A DNA stretch of 64,000 nucleotides from Variovorax paradoxus (GTDB lineage Bacteria; Pseudomonadota; Gammaproteobacteria; Burkholderiales; Burkholderiaceae_C): NCBI RefSeq assembly GCF_009755665.1, contig NZ_CP046622.1, positions 2,418,001 through 2,482,000 on the forward strand. Direction: 5' to 3'. Shown here piece after piece: positions 28,438 to 40,033 of this stretch. A program made the position numbers and the translations under genes. The first letter of the stretch is position 1. The number at the start of each line of letters is the position of its first letter. The notes below the pieces were generated by a model that had not been told where the DNA came from, did no database searches, and saw only the letters and a program-made list of their open reading frames with translations.

Positions 28438-29247
28438 TTACCAGACTTTCCACCACGGATCGTCCTTGCCCTTGAAGCCGCGGGCCAGGTACTCGCTTTG
28501 CGGGTAGTTGGTGGTCAACACGCGCTGGGCGTCGTCGCGCAGGTCCTTCATGCCGAGCGCGTCGTAGGAGCGCACGATGATGTACAGCGCTTCTTCGAGT
28601 GCGGGCACTTCGCGGTAGTCGGACAACGCAAGCTGTGCCCGGTTGATGGCCGCGAGGTAGGCGCCGCGGGAGTAGTAGTAGCGTGCCACGTGCACTTCGT
28701 ACTGCGCGAGCGAGTTCACGATGTAGTTCATGCGCTGGCGCGCGTCGGGGGCGTAGCGCGACGCGGGGAAGCGCGTCACGAGCTCCTTGAACGACTCGAA
28801 CGATTCCTTGGCCGCCTTCTGGTCGCGTTCGGACAGGTCTTGCCGCGTCAGGAACGAGAACATGCCCAGGTCGTCGTTGAAGTTGATCACGCCCTTGAGG
28901 TACAGCGCATAGTCGAGAGCCGGGCTCGCCGGGTGCAGCTTCATGAAGCGGTCGAGCGTGGAAACCGCGTTGGCTTTTTCACCGGCCTTGTACTGCGCGT
29001 AGGCCTTTTCGAGCTGGGCCTGCTGGGCGAGCGGCGTACCGGCGGCGCGGCCTTCGAGCTTCTCGTACAGGGGCACGGCCTTGTCGTAGGCGCCGGAGCC
29101 GGCTTCGTCCTTGGCTTCGGCGTAAATGCGGTTGGGGCTCCAACTTGCCGTCTTGTCGGCGGTGGGGGTGGAGGAGCAGCCGGCTGCAAGCAGCGCTGCT
29201 GCGCTGAGCGCGATCCAGGAGGGGACCGATAATTTGGCGCGAAACAT
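28438..29247 (-). CDS. bamD: Outer membrane assembly lipoprotein BamD (ComL)
   Basis: 269-residue outer-membrane lipoprotein, essential partner of BamA in outer-membrane protein insertion. Signal peptide with lipobox LAAGC puts the lipid on Cys24. The mature part holds tetratricopeptide repeats, with AEAKDEAGSGAYDKAVPLY the first and FKELVTRFPASRYAPDARQR typical of BamD. Start chosen at MFRAKLSVPSW, which gives a normal signal peptide; an ATG 33 bases upstream would intrude on the divergent rluD start. bamD and rluD starts are only 14 bases apart, a conserved proteobacterial arrangement. Confidence 0.96.
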   Translation of the reverse strand: MFRAKLSVPSWIALSAAALLAAGCSSTPTADKTASWSPNRIYAEAKDEAGSGAYDKAVPLYEKLEGRAAGTPLAQQAQLEKAYAQYKAGEKANAVSTLDRFMKLHPASPALDYALYLKGVINFNDDLGMFSFLTRQDLSERDQKAAKESFESFKELVTRFPASRYAPDARQRMNYIVNSLAQYEVHVARYYYSRGAYLAAINRAQLALSDYREVPALEEALYIIVRSYDALGMKDLRDDAQRVLTTNYPQSEYLARGFKGKDDPWWKVW

Positions 29248-29261
29248 CACATACGGCTTTC

Positions 29262-30287
29262 GTGAAACAGTTGCCTTCAATTATATCGACCGACCCCCTG
29301 GACCTGGCGCCTGAAACAGCCGAGGGCGAGGAGGGCGCCGATCCGGTCGAATCCAGCGAGCTGCGGCCCTTTGCCATGGGCGCTGCCGAGCACGGCCAGC
29401 GGCTGGACCGCGCATTGGCCGTCCTGGTGCCGGAATTTTCTCGCAACTATCTGCAACAGCTGATCGAAGCCGGGGCGGTGGAGCTGGAGGGGCGCACGGT
29501 GCTGAAGGCATCGGCCACGGTGCGGGCCGGGCAGGCCGGCCGCATCGAACTGCGGCCGACGCCGCAAAGCCAGGCGTTCCGGCCCGAGGCCATGGACATC
29601 GTGACGGTGCACGAGGACGAGCACCTGCGAATCATCGACAAACCCGCGGGCCTGGTGGTGCACCCGGCGCCGGGCCATTGGAGCGGCACGCTCCTGAACG
29701 GGCTGCTGGCGCTCGACCCCAAGGCTTCGCTGCTGCCGCGGGCGGGCATCGTGCACCGGCTCGACCGCGACACCAGCGGGCTGATGGTGGTGGCGCGCAC
29801 GCGGGCTGCCATGGATGCGATGGTGGCGCTGATTGCAGCGCGAGAAGTCAAGCGGCAATACCTGGCCGTCGGGCACAAGCCTTGGGCGGGCGCAGCCGCC
29901 CGGCAGGTCGATGCCCCCATTGGCCGCGATCCGCGCAACCGTTTGCGCATGGCGGTGGTCGATCTGGAGCGCCACGCCGGCAAGACGGCACGTACCCTCA
30001 TCGAGCGGCTGGACAGCAATGCGCAGGGTTGCGCCGTGCGGTGCACGCTCGAAACCGGCCGAACTCACCAGATCCGGGTTCATATGGCGTCCATCGGGCA
30101 TCCGCTGGTCGGCGATGCGCTTTATGGAGGCGCGCCCGCCGCCGGGCTGGAGCGGCAGGCGCTGCATGCCTTCAGGCTGGCGTTCGTGCACCCGGTCACG
30201 CAGGCGCCGCTGGAGTTCCGCTCCCTTCCGCCCGCGGATCTTGTTCATGCGCTGCAGACCTGGGGGCTGGATTACAATCGCGCCTGA
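29262..30287 (+). CDS. rluD: 23S rRNA pseudouridine synthase RluD (1911/1915/1917)
   Basis: 341-residue enzyme that makes pseudouridines in helix 69 of 23S rRNA. N-terminal S4 RNA-binding domain (about residues 45-105, GQRLDRALAVLVPEFSRNY), then the RluA-family catalytic domain with Asp in GIVHRLDRDTSGLMVVA and the GRTHQIRVHMASIGHPLVGD motif. Start codon is GTG, 14 bases from the divergent bamD start. Length and the N-terminal acidic extension (ETAEGEEGADPVE) are slightly longer than E. coli RluD (326). Confidence 0.95.
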   Translation: MKQLPSIISTDPLDLAPETAEGEEGADPVESSELRPFAMGAAEHGQRLDRALAVLVPEFSRNYLQQLIEAGAVELEGRTVLKASATVRAGQAGRIELRPTPQSQAFRPEAMDIVTVHEDEHLRIIDKPAGLVVHPAPGHWSGTLLNGLLALDPKASLLPRAGIVHRLDRDTSGLMVVARTRAAMDAMVALIAAREVKRQYLAVGHKPWAGAAARQVDAPIGRDPRNRLRMAVVDLERHAGKTARTLIERLDSNAQGCAVRCTLETGRTHQIRVHMASIGHPLVGDALYGGAPAAGLERQALHAFRLAFVHPVTQAPLEFRSLPPADLVHALQTWGLDYNRA

Positions 30288-30416
30288 CGGCCCGAGGGCC
30301 GCGCCGGCCACTCGATGCCGGCCTTGCGTTGCACTCGCCGCGTGCCGGCAACGCCTACTCCTTCCATCCTTGTGAGCCAGCGTCCAACAGACGCCTTTTC
30401 CCGGATAACGCGAACC

Positions 30417-31337
30417 ATGAATACGGCGGATGCCAAGCGCATTCTAGAAACCGCCTTGATCTGTTCGAGCCAGCCGCTGCCAGTGCGCGACATGCGCGTG
30501 CTGTTCGACGACGAGCTGGGCGTGGACACCATCAAGGTGCTGTTGCTTGAACTGCAGGAAGACTGGGCGCAACGCGGCCTGGAGCTGGTGAATGTCGCCA
30601 GCGGCTGGCGCTTTCAGAGCCGGCCCGAGATGCGCGACCACCTCGATCGCCTGCACCCCGAGAAGCCGCCGCGCTACACGCGGGCCGCCCTAGAAACGCT
30701 GGCCATCATCGCCTACCGCCAACCGGTCACGCGCGGCGACATGGAAGACATTCGCGGCGTCACCATCAATTCCCTCATCCTGAAGCAGCTCGAGGACAGA
30801 GGCTGGGTCGAGGTGATCGGCCACCGCGAAACCGTGGGACGGCCGGCGCTCTACGCCACCACGCGGCAGTTCCTCGACGATCTCGGCCTGGCCTCGCTGG
30901 ACCAGCTGCCGCTGATCGAAACGCCGGCCCAGCAGGCGGCATTGGTCGACGCGCTCGACCAAGCCTCGGGCAACCAGCCCGGCCTGCCGATGGAAATCGC
31001 CAGCGAATCCGATGCCGACGCTTCCGCTGCGACGGATGCGGCGCTGGAAGCAGAATTGACCTTGCCCGGTGCCGAGGGTCCCGAGGCAACGGAAAATCAG
31101 GCGCAAGACGAGCCTCAGGCCGCCGAGGCGCACGCCGAAGTGCTCGATGCGGCTGAAGCCATCGAAGCGGTCGACGCCGCTGCCGCGCAATTTGCCGAGG
31201 ACGCGGCCTCGCCCGAAGAGCCTTCGGAAATTCCCGCCCCCCAGGAAGTCGAGCCTCCCGTTGCGCTCGAGTCCGAAGAAGTCCCGTCGCCCGACGAGAC
31301 CGATCCCCACGCTGTTTCTCCCGGAAAAACCTCATGA
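30417..31337 (+). CDS. scpB: Segregation and condensation protein B with acidic tail
   Basis: 306-residue partner of SMC-ScpA in chromosome condensation. The N-terminal 185 residues hold the two winged-helix domains ([19 protein letters not shown] … [20 protein letters not shown] … [18 protein letters not shown]). The remaining 120 residues are a low-complexity Ala/Glu/Asp-rich tail, likely disordered; ScpB proteins are usually near 190-200 residues, though betaproteobacterial ones often carry tails. The start [10 protein letters not shown] is chosen because upstream sequence is unrelated. It overlaps rluB by ATGA. Confidence 0.93.
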   Translation: MNTADAKRILETALICSSQPLPVRDMRVLFDDELGVDTIKVLLLELQEDWAQRGLELVNVASGWRFQSRPEMRDHLDRLHPEKPPRYTRAALETLAIIAYRQPVTRGDMEDIRGVTINSLILKQLEDRGWVEVIGHRETVGRPALYATTRQFLDDLGLASLDQLPLIETPAQQAALVDALDQASGNQPGLPMEIASESDADASAATDAALEAELTLPGAEGPEATENQAQDEPQAAEAHAEVLDAAEAIEAVDAAAAQFAEDAASPEEPSEIPAPQEVEPPVALESEEVPSPDETDPHAVSPGKTS

Positions 31338-33136
31338 GCTCCTCCGACACCGACGACGCGGCAATCGTGCCGGTCCAGCCCGAATCCGATAAAAAAGCGG
31401 TCGCGGAAGTGTCCGGCCCCTCTTCGGATGCCGATGCTGGCGCATCCGCTCCAGCCGCCGGCGAGGGTGAAGCTCCCAAGAAGAAGCGTGCTCCGCGCCG
31501 CAAGAAGACCGTGGAGCCGGCTGCAGAGAGTGAAGCTGCGGCAGCACCTGCGGAAGGTTCCGAGCCGGTGATCGAAGCCGCCGCTGAAGCCGCCTCTGCA
31601 GCAGCTCCCGCTTCGGAGCCAACCACTGCCGCTCCCGTCAAGGCTGCCGCCCCAGTGGCAGCGGCTGAGCAGCGCGAAGAGCGCCGCGAGGAAGAGGGAG
31701 CTCGAGGCCAGTACGACGACGAAGAAGAGGAAGACGAACCCGACGAGGAAGAGGACGACCTCGACCGCGCACGCCGTGCCGCCGAGCGCGAGCAGCGCAA
31801 TGCGCTGCCGCCCGAGCCGATCCGTTTCGCGGACGTCATTTCAGGCCAGTTCGACGCCGACGAGGAAAGCCCCGAAGTCCCGCCGCTCAAGCGCGTGCTG
31901 CTGCCGGAGGCCGACTCGCCCAAGCTGCACAAGGTGCTGGCCCAGGCTGGCCTCGGTTCGCGGCTCGAAATGGAAGCGTTGATCCTCCAGGGCCGCATCT
32001 CGGTCAACAACGAACCGGCCCACATCGGCCAGCGCATCCAGTACGGCGACCAGGTCAAGATCAACGGCAAGCCCATTCGCTACCGCATCGCGCCGCCTCC
32101 GCCGCGCGTCATCGCGTACCACAAGCCTGTGGGCGAGGTCGTGACGCACGACGACCCGCAGAACCGTCCCACGGTGTTCCGCAAGCTGCCGCGCCTGCAG
32201 CAGGGCAAGTGGCAATCGGTCGGCCGGCTCGACCTGAACACCGAAGGCTTGCTGTTGTTCAGCAGCTCCGGCGACCTCGCCAACCAGCTGATGCACCCGC
32301 GCTTCGGCCTGGAGCGCGAATACGCTGTGCGCGTGCTCGGTGCGCTCAGCGCCGACGAAAAGAAGAAGCTGCTCGAAGGCGTGCGCCTCGACGATGGCAT
32401 GGCCCAGTTCGGCACCATCGAAGAGGGCGGCGGCGAAGGCTCGAACTGCTGGTACCGCGTCACCATTTCCGAAGGCCGCAACCGCGAGGTGCGGCGCCTG
32501 TTCGAATCGGTCGGCCACGCGGTCAGCCGCCTGATCCGCATCCGCTACGGCGCCATGGTGCTTCCGCGCGGGCTGAAGCGCGGTGCCTGGATGGAGCTCG
32601 ACGAGCGCGACATCAGCGCTTTGTTCCAGGCATCGGGCGGCGGCGCGCCGCGCCCGCAGCAGCAACGCGGCCCGGGCGGGCAGGACGGTGCCGGCGGCGG
32701 CCGCAACGGGCGCAACAAGAAGCGCCGCGGCAACAACCGCAACGCCGGCGGCGCGCAGCAGCAGCCCCGCGACATGCGCGATGACGGCCGCGAGGCGCCC
32801 ATTCCGAACCCGCTCGGCGAAGGCCGGCCGCCGCGTGGAGAGCGCGGGGGGCGCGGCAACCGAGGCGGTGGTGGTGGCGGCAACGCTGGCATGCAGCCGC
32901 AAGGCCGCCGTGGCAACAACAACAACCGTGGCAACCGCCAGGGTGAAGAGCGTCCGCCAGGCGGCGCGAACCAGCCGGATCCGATGAAGACCTCGCTCGG
33001 CTACATCGGCGCCGACAGCTTTTCGCGCCAGCGCAAGGAGCAACGCCAAGGCCCAGGCCGCCGTGGTGGCGGTCCGGCGGGCGGAGGCTTCGGCGGGCAG
33101 GGCGGCCCGGGCGGAAACCGCCGCCGCGGACGCTGA
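31334..33136 (+). CDS. rluB: 23S rRNA pseudouridine synthase RluB with long disordered ends
   Basis: 600 residues, about twice the core enzyme. Residues 1-190 are Ala/Glu-rich and acidic with a basic patch [11 protein letters not shown]4 domain about 193-245 ([20 protein letters not shown]); catalytic domain about 250-435 with Asp in [13 protein letters not shown] and the [20 protein letters not shown] motif; residues 440-600 are Gly/Asn/Arg/Gln-rich RGG-like sequence that probably binds RNA. The enzyme makes pseudouridine 2605 of 23S rRNA. The scpB-rluB overlap (ATGA) is a common pairing. The extensions are usual in Comamonadaceae. Confidence 0.93.
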   Translation: MSSSDTDDAAIVPVQPESDKKAVAEVSGPSSDADAGASAPAAGEGEAPKKKRAPRRKKTVEPAAESEAAAAPAEGSEPVIEAAAEAASAAAPASEPTTAAPVKAAAPVAAAEQREERREEEGARGQYDDEEEEDEPDEEEDDLDRARRAAEREQRNALPPEPIRFADVISGQFDADEESPEVPPLKRVLLPEADSPKLHKVLAQAGLGSRLEMEALILQGRISVNNEPAHIGQRIQYGDQVKINGKPIRYRIAPPPPRVIAYHKPVGEVVTHDDPQNRPTVFRKLPRLQQGKWQSVGRLDLNTEGLLLFSSSGDLANQLMHPRFGLEREYAVRVLGALSADEKKKLLEGVRLDDGMAQFGTIEEGGGEGSNCWYRVTISEGRNREVRRLFESVGHAVSRLIRIRYGAMVLPRGLKRGAWMELDERDISALFQASGGGAPRPQQQRGPGGQDGAGGGRNGRNKKRRGNNRNAGGAQQQPRDMRDDGREAPIPNPLGEGRPPRGERGGRGNRGGGGGGNAGMQPQGRRGNNNNRGNRQGEERPPGGANQPDPMKTSLGYIGADSFSRQRKEQRQGPGRRGGGPAGGGFGGQGGPGGNRRRGR

Positions 33137-33286
33137 AAGCCAGCTGCCAGCGCAGCCTTTCGCGGGGTTTTCACCAAGGCCCCGGGCTGCGCCGGTTAAA
33201 ATCAGAGGCTTTGTCGCCGTAGAGTGCAACATATTCGTTGCAGCCGTGACAAAACACTTCAAAATTAAAGCTCAGGAAGCACTTCA

Positions 33287-33712
33287 ATGGCTATCGAACG
33301 TACCCTCTCCATCATCAAGCCCGACGCCGTTGCAAAGAACGTCATCGGCAAGATCGTTTCCCGCTTCGAAGCTGCCGGCCTCAAGATCGTCGCCGCCAAG
33401 CTGGTGCACCTTTCGCGCAACGAAGCCGAGCAGTTCTACTCGGTCCACAAGGAGCGTCCCTTCTTCAAGGACCTCGTCGAGTTCATGATCTCCGGCCCCG
33501 TGTTCGTGCAAGTGCTCGAAGGCGAGAACGCAATCGCCAAGAACCGCGACCTGATGGGCGCCACCGACCCGAAGAAGGCCGCCCCCGGCACCATTCGCGC
33601 CGACTTCGCCGACAGCATCGACGCCAACGCGGTGCACGGTTCGGACGCTCCCGAAACCGCAGCGAACGAAGTGGCCTTCTTCTTCGCCGGCCTCAACGTC
33701 TACGCGCGCTGA
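33287..33712 (+). CDS. ndk: Nucleoside diphosphate kinase
   Basis: 141-residue enzyme that balances NTP pools by gamma-phosphate transfer through a phospho-histidine. The sequence has the expected [15 protein letters not shown] start, [14 protein letters not shown], and the active-site His in [12 protein letters not shown]. It follows a 150-base non-coding stretch after rluB and starts a new run (rlmN follows after 21 bases). An AGGAAG ribosome-binding site precedes the ATG. I see no confident -35/-10 pair in the gap. Confidence 0.98.
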   Translation: MAIERTLSIIKPDAVAKNVIGKIVSRFEAAGLKIVAAKLVHLSRNEAEQFYSVHKERPFFKDLVEFMISGPVFVQVLEGENAIAKNRDLMGATDPKKAAPGTIRADFADSIDANAVHGSDAPETAANEVAFFFAGLNVYAR

Positions 33713-33733
33713 AGCCGTATCCCGGCTGATTTC

Positions 33734-34885
33734 ATGACCACGGCCAACCTGCTCGAATTCGATCTCGAGGGGCTGGCTGCGTTCTGCGAAAAGCTCGGCG
33801 AGAAGCGATTCCGCGCCACGCAGCTGTTCCGCTGGATCCACCAGCGTGGCGCCAGCGACTTCGCCCAGATGACCGATCTGGCCAAGTCGCTGCGCGAGAA
33901 GCTCGCCACAACCGCTCGCGTCGAGGCCCTCTCGGTTCTCACGCAGCACGAATCCAAGGACGGCACGATCAAGTGGCTGTTCGACGTCGGCGATGGCAAT
34001 GCCGTCGAAGCCGTATTCATTCCCGAAGACGACCGCGGCACGCTGTGCGTGTCGTCCCAGGCCGGCTGCGCGGTGGGTTGCCGTTTTTGCTCCACGGGGC
34101 ATCAGGGCTTCAGTCGTAACCTGAGCACGGGCGAAATCGTCGCCCAGCTGTGGTTTGCCGAGCACTTCCTTCGCAAGCACCTGAAACGCGACGAGCGCGT
34201 CATTTCCAATGTGGTGATGATGGGCATGGGCGAGCCGCTGCAGAACTACTCGGCGCTCGTGCCGGCGCTGCGCACCATGCTCGACGACAACGCCTATGGG
34301 CTGTCGCGCCGCCGCGTGACCGTGTCGACCTCCGGCGTGGTGCCGATGATCGACCGCCTGGGCGCCGATTGTGCAGTGGCCATGGCCGTGTCGCTGCACG
34401 CGCCCAACGATGCGCTGCGCGACGATCTCGTGCCGCTCAATCGCAAGTACCCCATCGCCGAACTGATCGGGGCCTGCAAGCGCTACCTGGCGCATGCGCC
34501 ACGCGACTTCATCACTTTCGAGTACTGCATGCTCGACGGTGTGAACGACCAGCCCGAGCATGCGCGGCAACTGGTGGAACTCGTTCGCACGCATGGCATT
34601 TCGTGCAAGTTCAACCTGATTCCGTTCAACCCGTTTCCGGCCTCGGGCTTGCTGCGTTCGCCGCAGCCGCGGGTGCTGGCGTTTGCCAAGACGCTGAGCG
34701 AGGCCGGCCTCGTGACCACCGTGCGCAAGACGCGCGGCGACGACATCGACGCGGCCTGCGGACAGCTGGCCGGCGACGTGAAGGACCGCACGCGCGCCGC
34801 CGAACGCATGGCCCAGCGCCGTGCCGTGTCGGAGCGCCCTGTTGTTCTGCATCCGGTTCGAAAGACCACCCCCCAGGAGCACTGA
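33734..34885 (+). CDS. rlmN: Dual-specificity 23S rRNA/tRNA adenine-C2 methyltransferase
   Basis: 383-residue radical-SAM enzyme methylating A2503 of 23S rRNA and A37 of some tRNAs. The radical-SAM cluster motif is CAVGCRFC, followed by [20 protein letters not shown] and the late methylation cysteine region ([29 protein letters not shown]) match RlmN. It lies between ndk and a PilW-type lipoprotein gene, a conserved order in betaproteobacteria. Confidence 0.97.
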   Translation: MTTANLLEFDLEGLAAFCEKLGEKRFRATQLFRWIHQRGASDFAQMTDLAKSLREKLATTARVEALSVLTQHESKDGTIKWLFDVGDGNAVEAVFIPEDDRGTLCVSSQAGCAVGCRFCSTGHQGFSRNLSTGEIVAQLWFAEHFLRKHLKRDERVISNVVMMGMGEPLQNYSALVPALRTMLDDNAYGLSRRRVTVSTSGVVPMIDRLGADCAVAMAVSLHAPNDALRDDLVPLNRKYPIAELIGACKRYLAHAPRDFITFEYCMLDGVNDQPEHARQLVELVRTHGISCKFNLIPFNPFPASGLLRSPQPRVLAFAKTLSEAGLVTTVRKTRGDDIDAACGQLAGDVKDRTRAAERMAQRRAVSERPVVLHPVRKTTPQEH

Positions 34886-34889
34886 TCCA

Positions 34890-35744
34890 ATGAGCATGGC
34901 CTTTCCGATGACCACCGCGAGCGCGCAGCGGCTGCTGACTGCAAGCTTTGCCGGTGTGGCCGTGGCGTTTCTGCTCGTGGGCTGCGTCAACACGCGGACC
35001 ACCACCACCAGCCTGGCCGACACCAGCTCGGGCAAGGGTGCGGAGATCGTCACCGAGTCGGACGAAAGCAGCCGGCAGCGCCGCGCGCGGCTGCGGCTTG
35101 AGTTGGCCTCGGGCTACTTCGAGCATGGCCAGAACACCGTCGCGCTCGACGAAATCAAGCAGGCGCTGGTCGCCGACCCCAACTACGCGGATGCCTACAG
35201 CCTTCGGGGCCTCGTCTACATGCGGCTCGACGATGCCGGCATGGCCGAGGACAGCTTCCGCCGCGCCATCGCCATCAACCCGCGCGATCCCAACGTGCGG
35301 CACAACTACGGCTGGCTGCTGTGCCAGCAGAACCGTTATGGCGACGCGGCCCAGCAGTTCAACGCCGCGCTCGCGGTGCCGAGCTACACCGACCGGGCCA
35401 AGACGCTCATGACGTTGGGTGTTTGCCAGCTCAAGGCCGGCCAGCGCCCGGAGGCGGAGCGCAGCCTGATGCAGGCCTATGAGATGGACGCCGGCAATCC
35501 GGTGGTCGGGTTCAACCTGGCCTCGCTGCTGGCGCAGCGCGAAGAATGGTCGCGCGCGCAGTTCTACATTCGCCGCGTCAACAACAGCCCCTCGGCCAGC
35601 GCCGAGACGCTGTGGCTCGGCATCAAGATCGAACGACGGCTCAACAACCGCGAGGCAGTTGCGCAGTTGGGAGGACAACTGCAACGGCGCTTTCCGCAGT
35701 CCCGGGAGGCAATAGCGTACGAGCGCGGGAATTTCAATGACTGA
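34890..35744 (+). CDS. pilW: Type IV pilus biogenesis lipoprotein PilF/PilW, TPR protein
   Basis: 284-residue outer-membrane pilotin-type lipoprotein. A signal peptide with lipobox LLVGC (Cys32) is followed by at least four tetratricopeptide repeats (for example ALVADPNYADAYSLRGLVYM and AIAINPRDPNVRHNYGWLLC). Family members help the PilQ secretin assemble. The gene lies four bases after rlmN and overlaps rodZ by eight bases. Other ATGs six and eighteen bases in would give the same mature protein. Confidence 0.9.
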   Translation: MSMAFPMTTASAQRLLTASFAGVAVAFLLVGCVNTRTTTTSLADTSSGKGAEIVTESDESSRQRRARLRLELASGYFEHGQNTVALDEIKQALVADPNYADAYSLRGLVYMRLDDAGMAEDSFRRAIAINPRDPNVRHNYGWLLCQQNRYGDAAQQFNAALAVPSYTDRAKTLMTLGVCQLKAGQRPEAERSLMQAYEMDAGNPVVGFNLASLLAQREEWSRAQFYIRRVNNSPSASAETLWLGIKIERRLNNREAVAQLGGQLQRRFPQSREAIAYERGNFND

Positions 35745-36719
35745 ACGGGTTTCGGAGTTCGGCACTTCCGCGGCGCTGCCGCTCGAGGAAGGCGACATCA
35801 CGCACAAGACGGCCGGCGACATGCTTCGCGAGGCGCGCGAGGCCCATGGCCTGCATATCGAAATGGTGGCCGCGGCGCTGAAGGTGCCGCCGCAGAAGCT
35901 CATGGCATTGGAGGCGGACGATATCGATTCGCTGCCCGATCCGGTCTTTGCGCGCGCGCTGGCAAGCAGCGTCTGCCGCGCCTTGCGCATCGATTCCGCT
36001 CCGGTGCTGGCAAAGCTGCCGGGAGCGCAGCGCGCGCCGCTGGCAACGGCCGACCGCACGCTCAAGAGCAATATCGTTTCCGGTACGCCGCGCTGGAACG
36101 GCAGCCGCTCCAACGGTCTTCCATCGCGCGCATTGCTGATCGTCGTCGCTTTGCTGCTGGTGGGGGCAGCGGTGCTGTTCTGGCTGCCGCAGTCGGCTTT
36201 CGACCAGGTCGGCGCCGCCGTCTCGCGTTGGACGGCGCGCGGCGAAACCGAAACAGGCTCGGTTACCGAGGCGCCTGCAGTCGCAGCGGCTCCAGGCGGA
36301 GCCTCCGTCATCGAGAACGCACCGGTGTCGCCTGTGCCGCCTGCGGCAACCGGCCCGGCGAATGCGGCGCCCGGAACGCCTGCGGCAGCACCTGCCGCAC
36401 CGGGTGCGCCATCCGCCACGGCCTTGCCAGCAGCCAATGCAGCTGCCACCGTTGCGGCGCCGTCTGCCGCTGCCGGCGGAGGCCAGCCGCTGGTCTTCGT
36501 CGCTCGCGAAGACTGCTGGATCACGGTGACGGAGGCGGGCGGCAAGCAGTTGCTGCGGCGCATCGTGCAAGCCGGCGAAACCGTGGGGTTGTCCGGCGCG
36601 CTGCCGCTGTCGGTGGTGGTCGGGCGCGCTTCGGCGGTCGATGTGCAAGTGCGCGGAAAGCCCTACGATCTGAAGCCGGTCACGCGCGGCGGCGGCGTGG
36701 CGCGTTTCGAGGTGACATC

Positions 36720-36723
<4 letters not shown>
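35737..36723 (+). CDS. rodZ: Cytoskeletal protein RodZ-like, HTH and DUF4115 domains
   Basis: 328-residue bitopic membrane protein. A helix-turn-helix domain (about residues 25-95, [19 protein letters not shown]) sits in the cytoplasm, one membrane helix at about 131-150 ([19 protein letters not shown]), then an Ala/Pro-rich periplasmic linker and a C-terminal DUF4115 domain (about 250-325). RodZ links MreB to the wall synthesis machinery. The start overlaps the pilW stop by eight bases and the stop overlaps the ispG TTG start. Confidence 0.92.
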
Positions 36724-37997
<1,274 letters not shown>

Positions 37998-38012
37998 CAC
38001 CTCCGCAGACTC

Positions 38013-39323
38013 ATGGCTGAAAAATTGAATGCCGTCAAAGGCATGAACGACATATTGCCGTCCGAATCGGCGCGCTGGGAGTGGCTGGAGGCCACCGTGC
38101 GCGACCTGATGGGGCGCTTTGCATACCGCAACGTGCGCACGCCGATCCTGGAGCGCACGGCCTTGTTCGTGCGCGGCATCGGCGAGGTGACCGACATCGT
38201 CGAGAAGGAGATGTACTCCTTTGAAGATCGCGCCGACAAGCACGGCAAGTTCGAGCATCTCACCATGCGTCCCGAGAACACCGCCGGCCTGGTGCGCGCG
38301 GTGATCGAGCACAACATGCTGTACGAAGGCCCCAAGCGGCTCTGGTACACCGGACCGATGTTCCGCCGCGAGAACGTGCAGCGTGGACGCTTCCGCCAGT
38401 TCCACCAGATCGGCGCGGAAGCCCTGGGCTTTGCAGGCCCTGACGTCGATGCGGAGCTGATCCTGCTGGCCAATGCGCTCTGGAAGGCCATTGGCTTGAC
38501 CGACGTGCGGCTCGAACTCAACAGCCTGGGCCAACCCGCCGAGCGCGCGCTGCACCGCGCCCAACTCATTGCCCATTTCGAGAAGCATGCCGACAAGCTC
38601 GACGAGGACGGCAAGCGCCGCCTGCACAGCAATCCGCTGCGCATTCTCGACACCAAGAATCCGGCCATGAAGGACGTCGTCGAATCGGCACCGAAGCTGA
38701 TCGACTTTCTCGGGGCTGAATCGCTTGCGCACTTCGAGGGACTGCAAGCCATCCTCAAGGCCAACGACATCGCATTCACGATCAACCCGCGTTTGGTGCG
38801 CGGACTCGACTACTACAACCTCAGCGTGTTCGAGTTCGTGACCGACCGGCTGGGTTCGCAGGGGACGGTGTGTGCCGGCGGCCGCTACGACGACCTGATT
38901 GCGCAAATCGGCGGCAAGCCGGCGCCGGCCGTGGGATGGGCAATGGGCGTCGAGCGCGTGCTCGATCTGCTGAAGGAGCAGGGCGCCGAGGTTTCCGCGC
39001 CCGCACCCGATGCCTATGCCGTGGTGCCTGATGCCGCGTCGATGCCTGTTGTGTTGCGTACCCTGCAGCAGTTGCGTGAGTCGGGTGTCAGCGTGCAGAT
39101 GCATGCGGCCACGGCGGACGGCCTGAGCAGCTTCAAGGCACAGATGAAGAAAGCCGATGCCAGTGGCGCCACCTATGCGCTGATTTTCGGCGCCGATGAA
39201 CTTGCGCGCGGCGAAGTGACTCTCAAGTCGTTGCGCGACGGAAGCGGTGCGCAGAGCGCCCGCGCTCTTGCCGAAGTGGCCACCTGGGCCGCCACCCTAC
39301 AATCGCCGGCTCCCAACACCTGA
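38013..39323 (+). CDS. hisS: Histidyl-tRNA synthetase
   Basis: 436-residue class II aminoacyl-tRNA synthetase. Motif 1 region [15 protein letters not shown], motif 2 [20 protein letters not shown], the histidine-specific [13 protein letters not shown] and motif 3 [12 protein letters not shown] are all present, followed by an anticodon-binding domain. A second HisS-fold protein, HisZ, lies at 46813, so the window contains both the tRNA synthetase and its regulatory paralogue. It is in the ispG-der run, with 15 and 5 bases to its neighbours. Confidence 0.98.
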   Translation: MAEKLNAVKGMNDILPSESARWEWLEATVRDLMGRFAYRNVRTPILERTALFVRGIGEVTDIVEKEMYSFEDRADKHGKFEHLTMRPENTAGLVRAVIEHNMLYEGPKRLWYTGPMFRRENVQRGRFRQFHQIGAEALGFAGPDVDAELILLANALWKAIGLTDVRLELNSLGQPAERALHRAQLIAHFEKHADKLDEDGKRRLHSNPLRILDTKNPAMKDVVESAPKLIDFLGAESLAHFEGLQAILKANDIAFTINPRLVRGLDYYNLSVFEFVTDRLGSQGTVCAGGRYDDLIAQIGGKPAPAVGWAMGVERVLDLLKEQGAEVSAPAPDAYAVVPDAASMPVVLRTLQQLRESGVSVQMHAATADGLSSFKAQMKKADASGATYALIFGADELARGEVTLKSLRDGSGAQSARALAEVATWAATLQSPAPNT

Positions 39324-39328
39324 TACGC

Positions 39329-40021
39329 ATGGCAACCCATCTCGATCTCGACGAACAGGAACAGCTCGACCAGCTCAAGCATTTCTGGAACACCTACGGC
39401 ACCCTGATCACCTGGGTGGTATTGCTTGCGGCCGGAGCCTTCGTGGCCTGGAACGGCTGGCAATATTTCCAGCGCAGCAAGGCGGCGCAAGCCGCAGCGC
39501 TCTACGACGAGGTCGAGCGCAGCGCGCAGTCCGGCGACGTGGAACGCATCCAGCGCGTGCTGGGCGACATGAAAGAGCGCTTCGCCAAGACGGCCTATGC
39601 GCAGCAGGCCGGCCTTCTCGCCGCCAAGGCGCTGTACGAGAAGGGCAATCTGGACGCTTCGCGCGCAGCCCTTGGCTGGGTTGCCGAAAGCGCTGTCGAT
39701 CCGGGCTACAAGGCGGTGGCCAAGCTCCGGCTGGCGGCCGAACTGCTCGACAGCAAGTCGTATGACGAAGCGCTCAAGCAACTCTCCGGCGACGTGCCCA
39801 GGGAATTCGAGCCGCTCGTGGCCGATCGCAAGGGCGACATCTACATGGCCCAGGGCAAGCGCAACGAAGCGCAGGCCGAATACCGCAAGGCCTGGACCGG
39901 CCTTGGCGCGACGTCCGACTACCGGCGCCTCGTCGAATTCAAGCTCAATGCCTCCGGCGTCGATCCGAAGAGCCTGGCACCCGTGATCACGGTCACGCCG
40001 GCAGCCCCCCAAAAATCCTGA
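39329..40021 (+). CDS. yfgM: YfgM-like ancillary SecYEG/TPR membrane protein
   Basis: 230-residue bitopic inner-membrane protein: cytoplasmic N-terminus HLDLDEQEQLDQLKHFWN, one helix (about residues 23-43) and a periplasmic TPR-like domain. YfgM in E. coli binds the SecYEG translocon and the chaperone PpiD. It is always found between hisS and bamB in this gene order. Confidence 0.93.
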   Translation: MATHLDLDEQEQLDQLKHFWNTYGTLITWVVLLAAGAFVAWNGWQYFQRSKAAQAAALYDEVERSAQSGDVERIQRVLGDMKERFAKTAYAQQAGLLAAKALYEKGNLDASRAALGWVAESAVDPGYKAVAKLRLAAELLDSKSYDEALKQLSGDVPREFEPLVADRKGDIYMAQGKRNEAQAEYRKAWTGLGATSDYRRLVEFKLNASGVDPKSLAPVITVTPAAPQKS

Positions 40022-40033
40022 TCGCATCGCATT

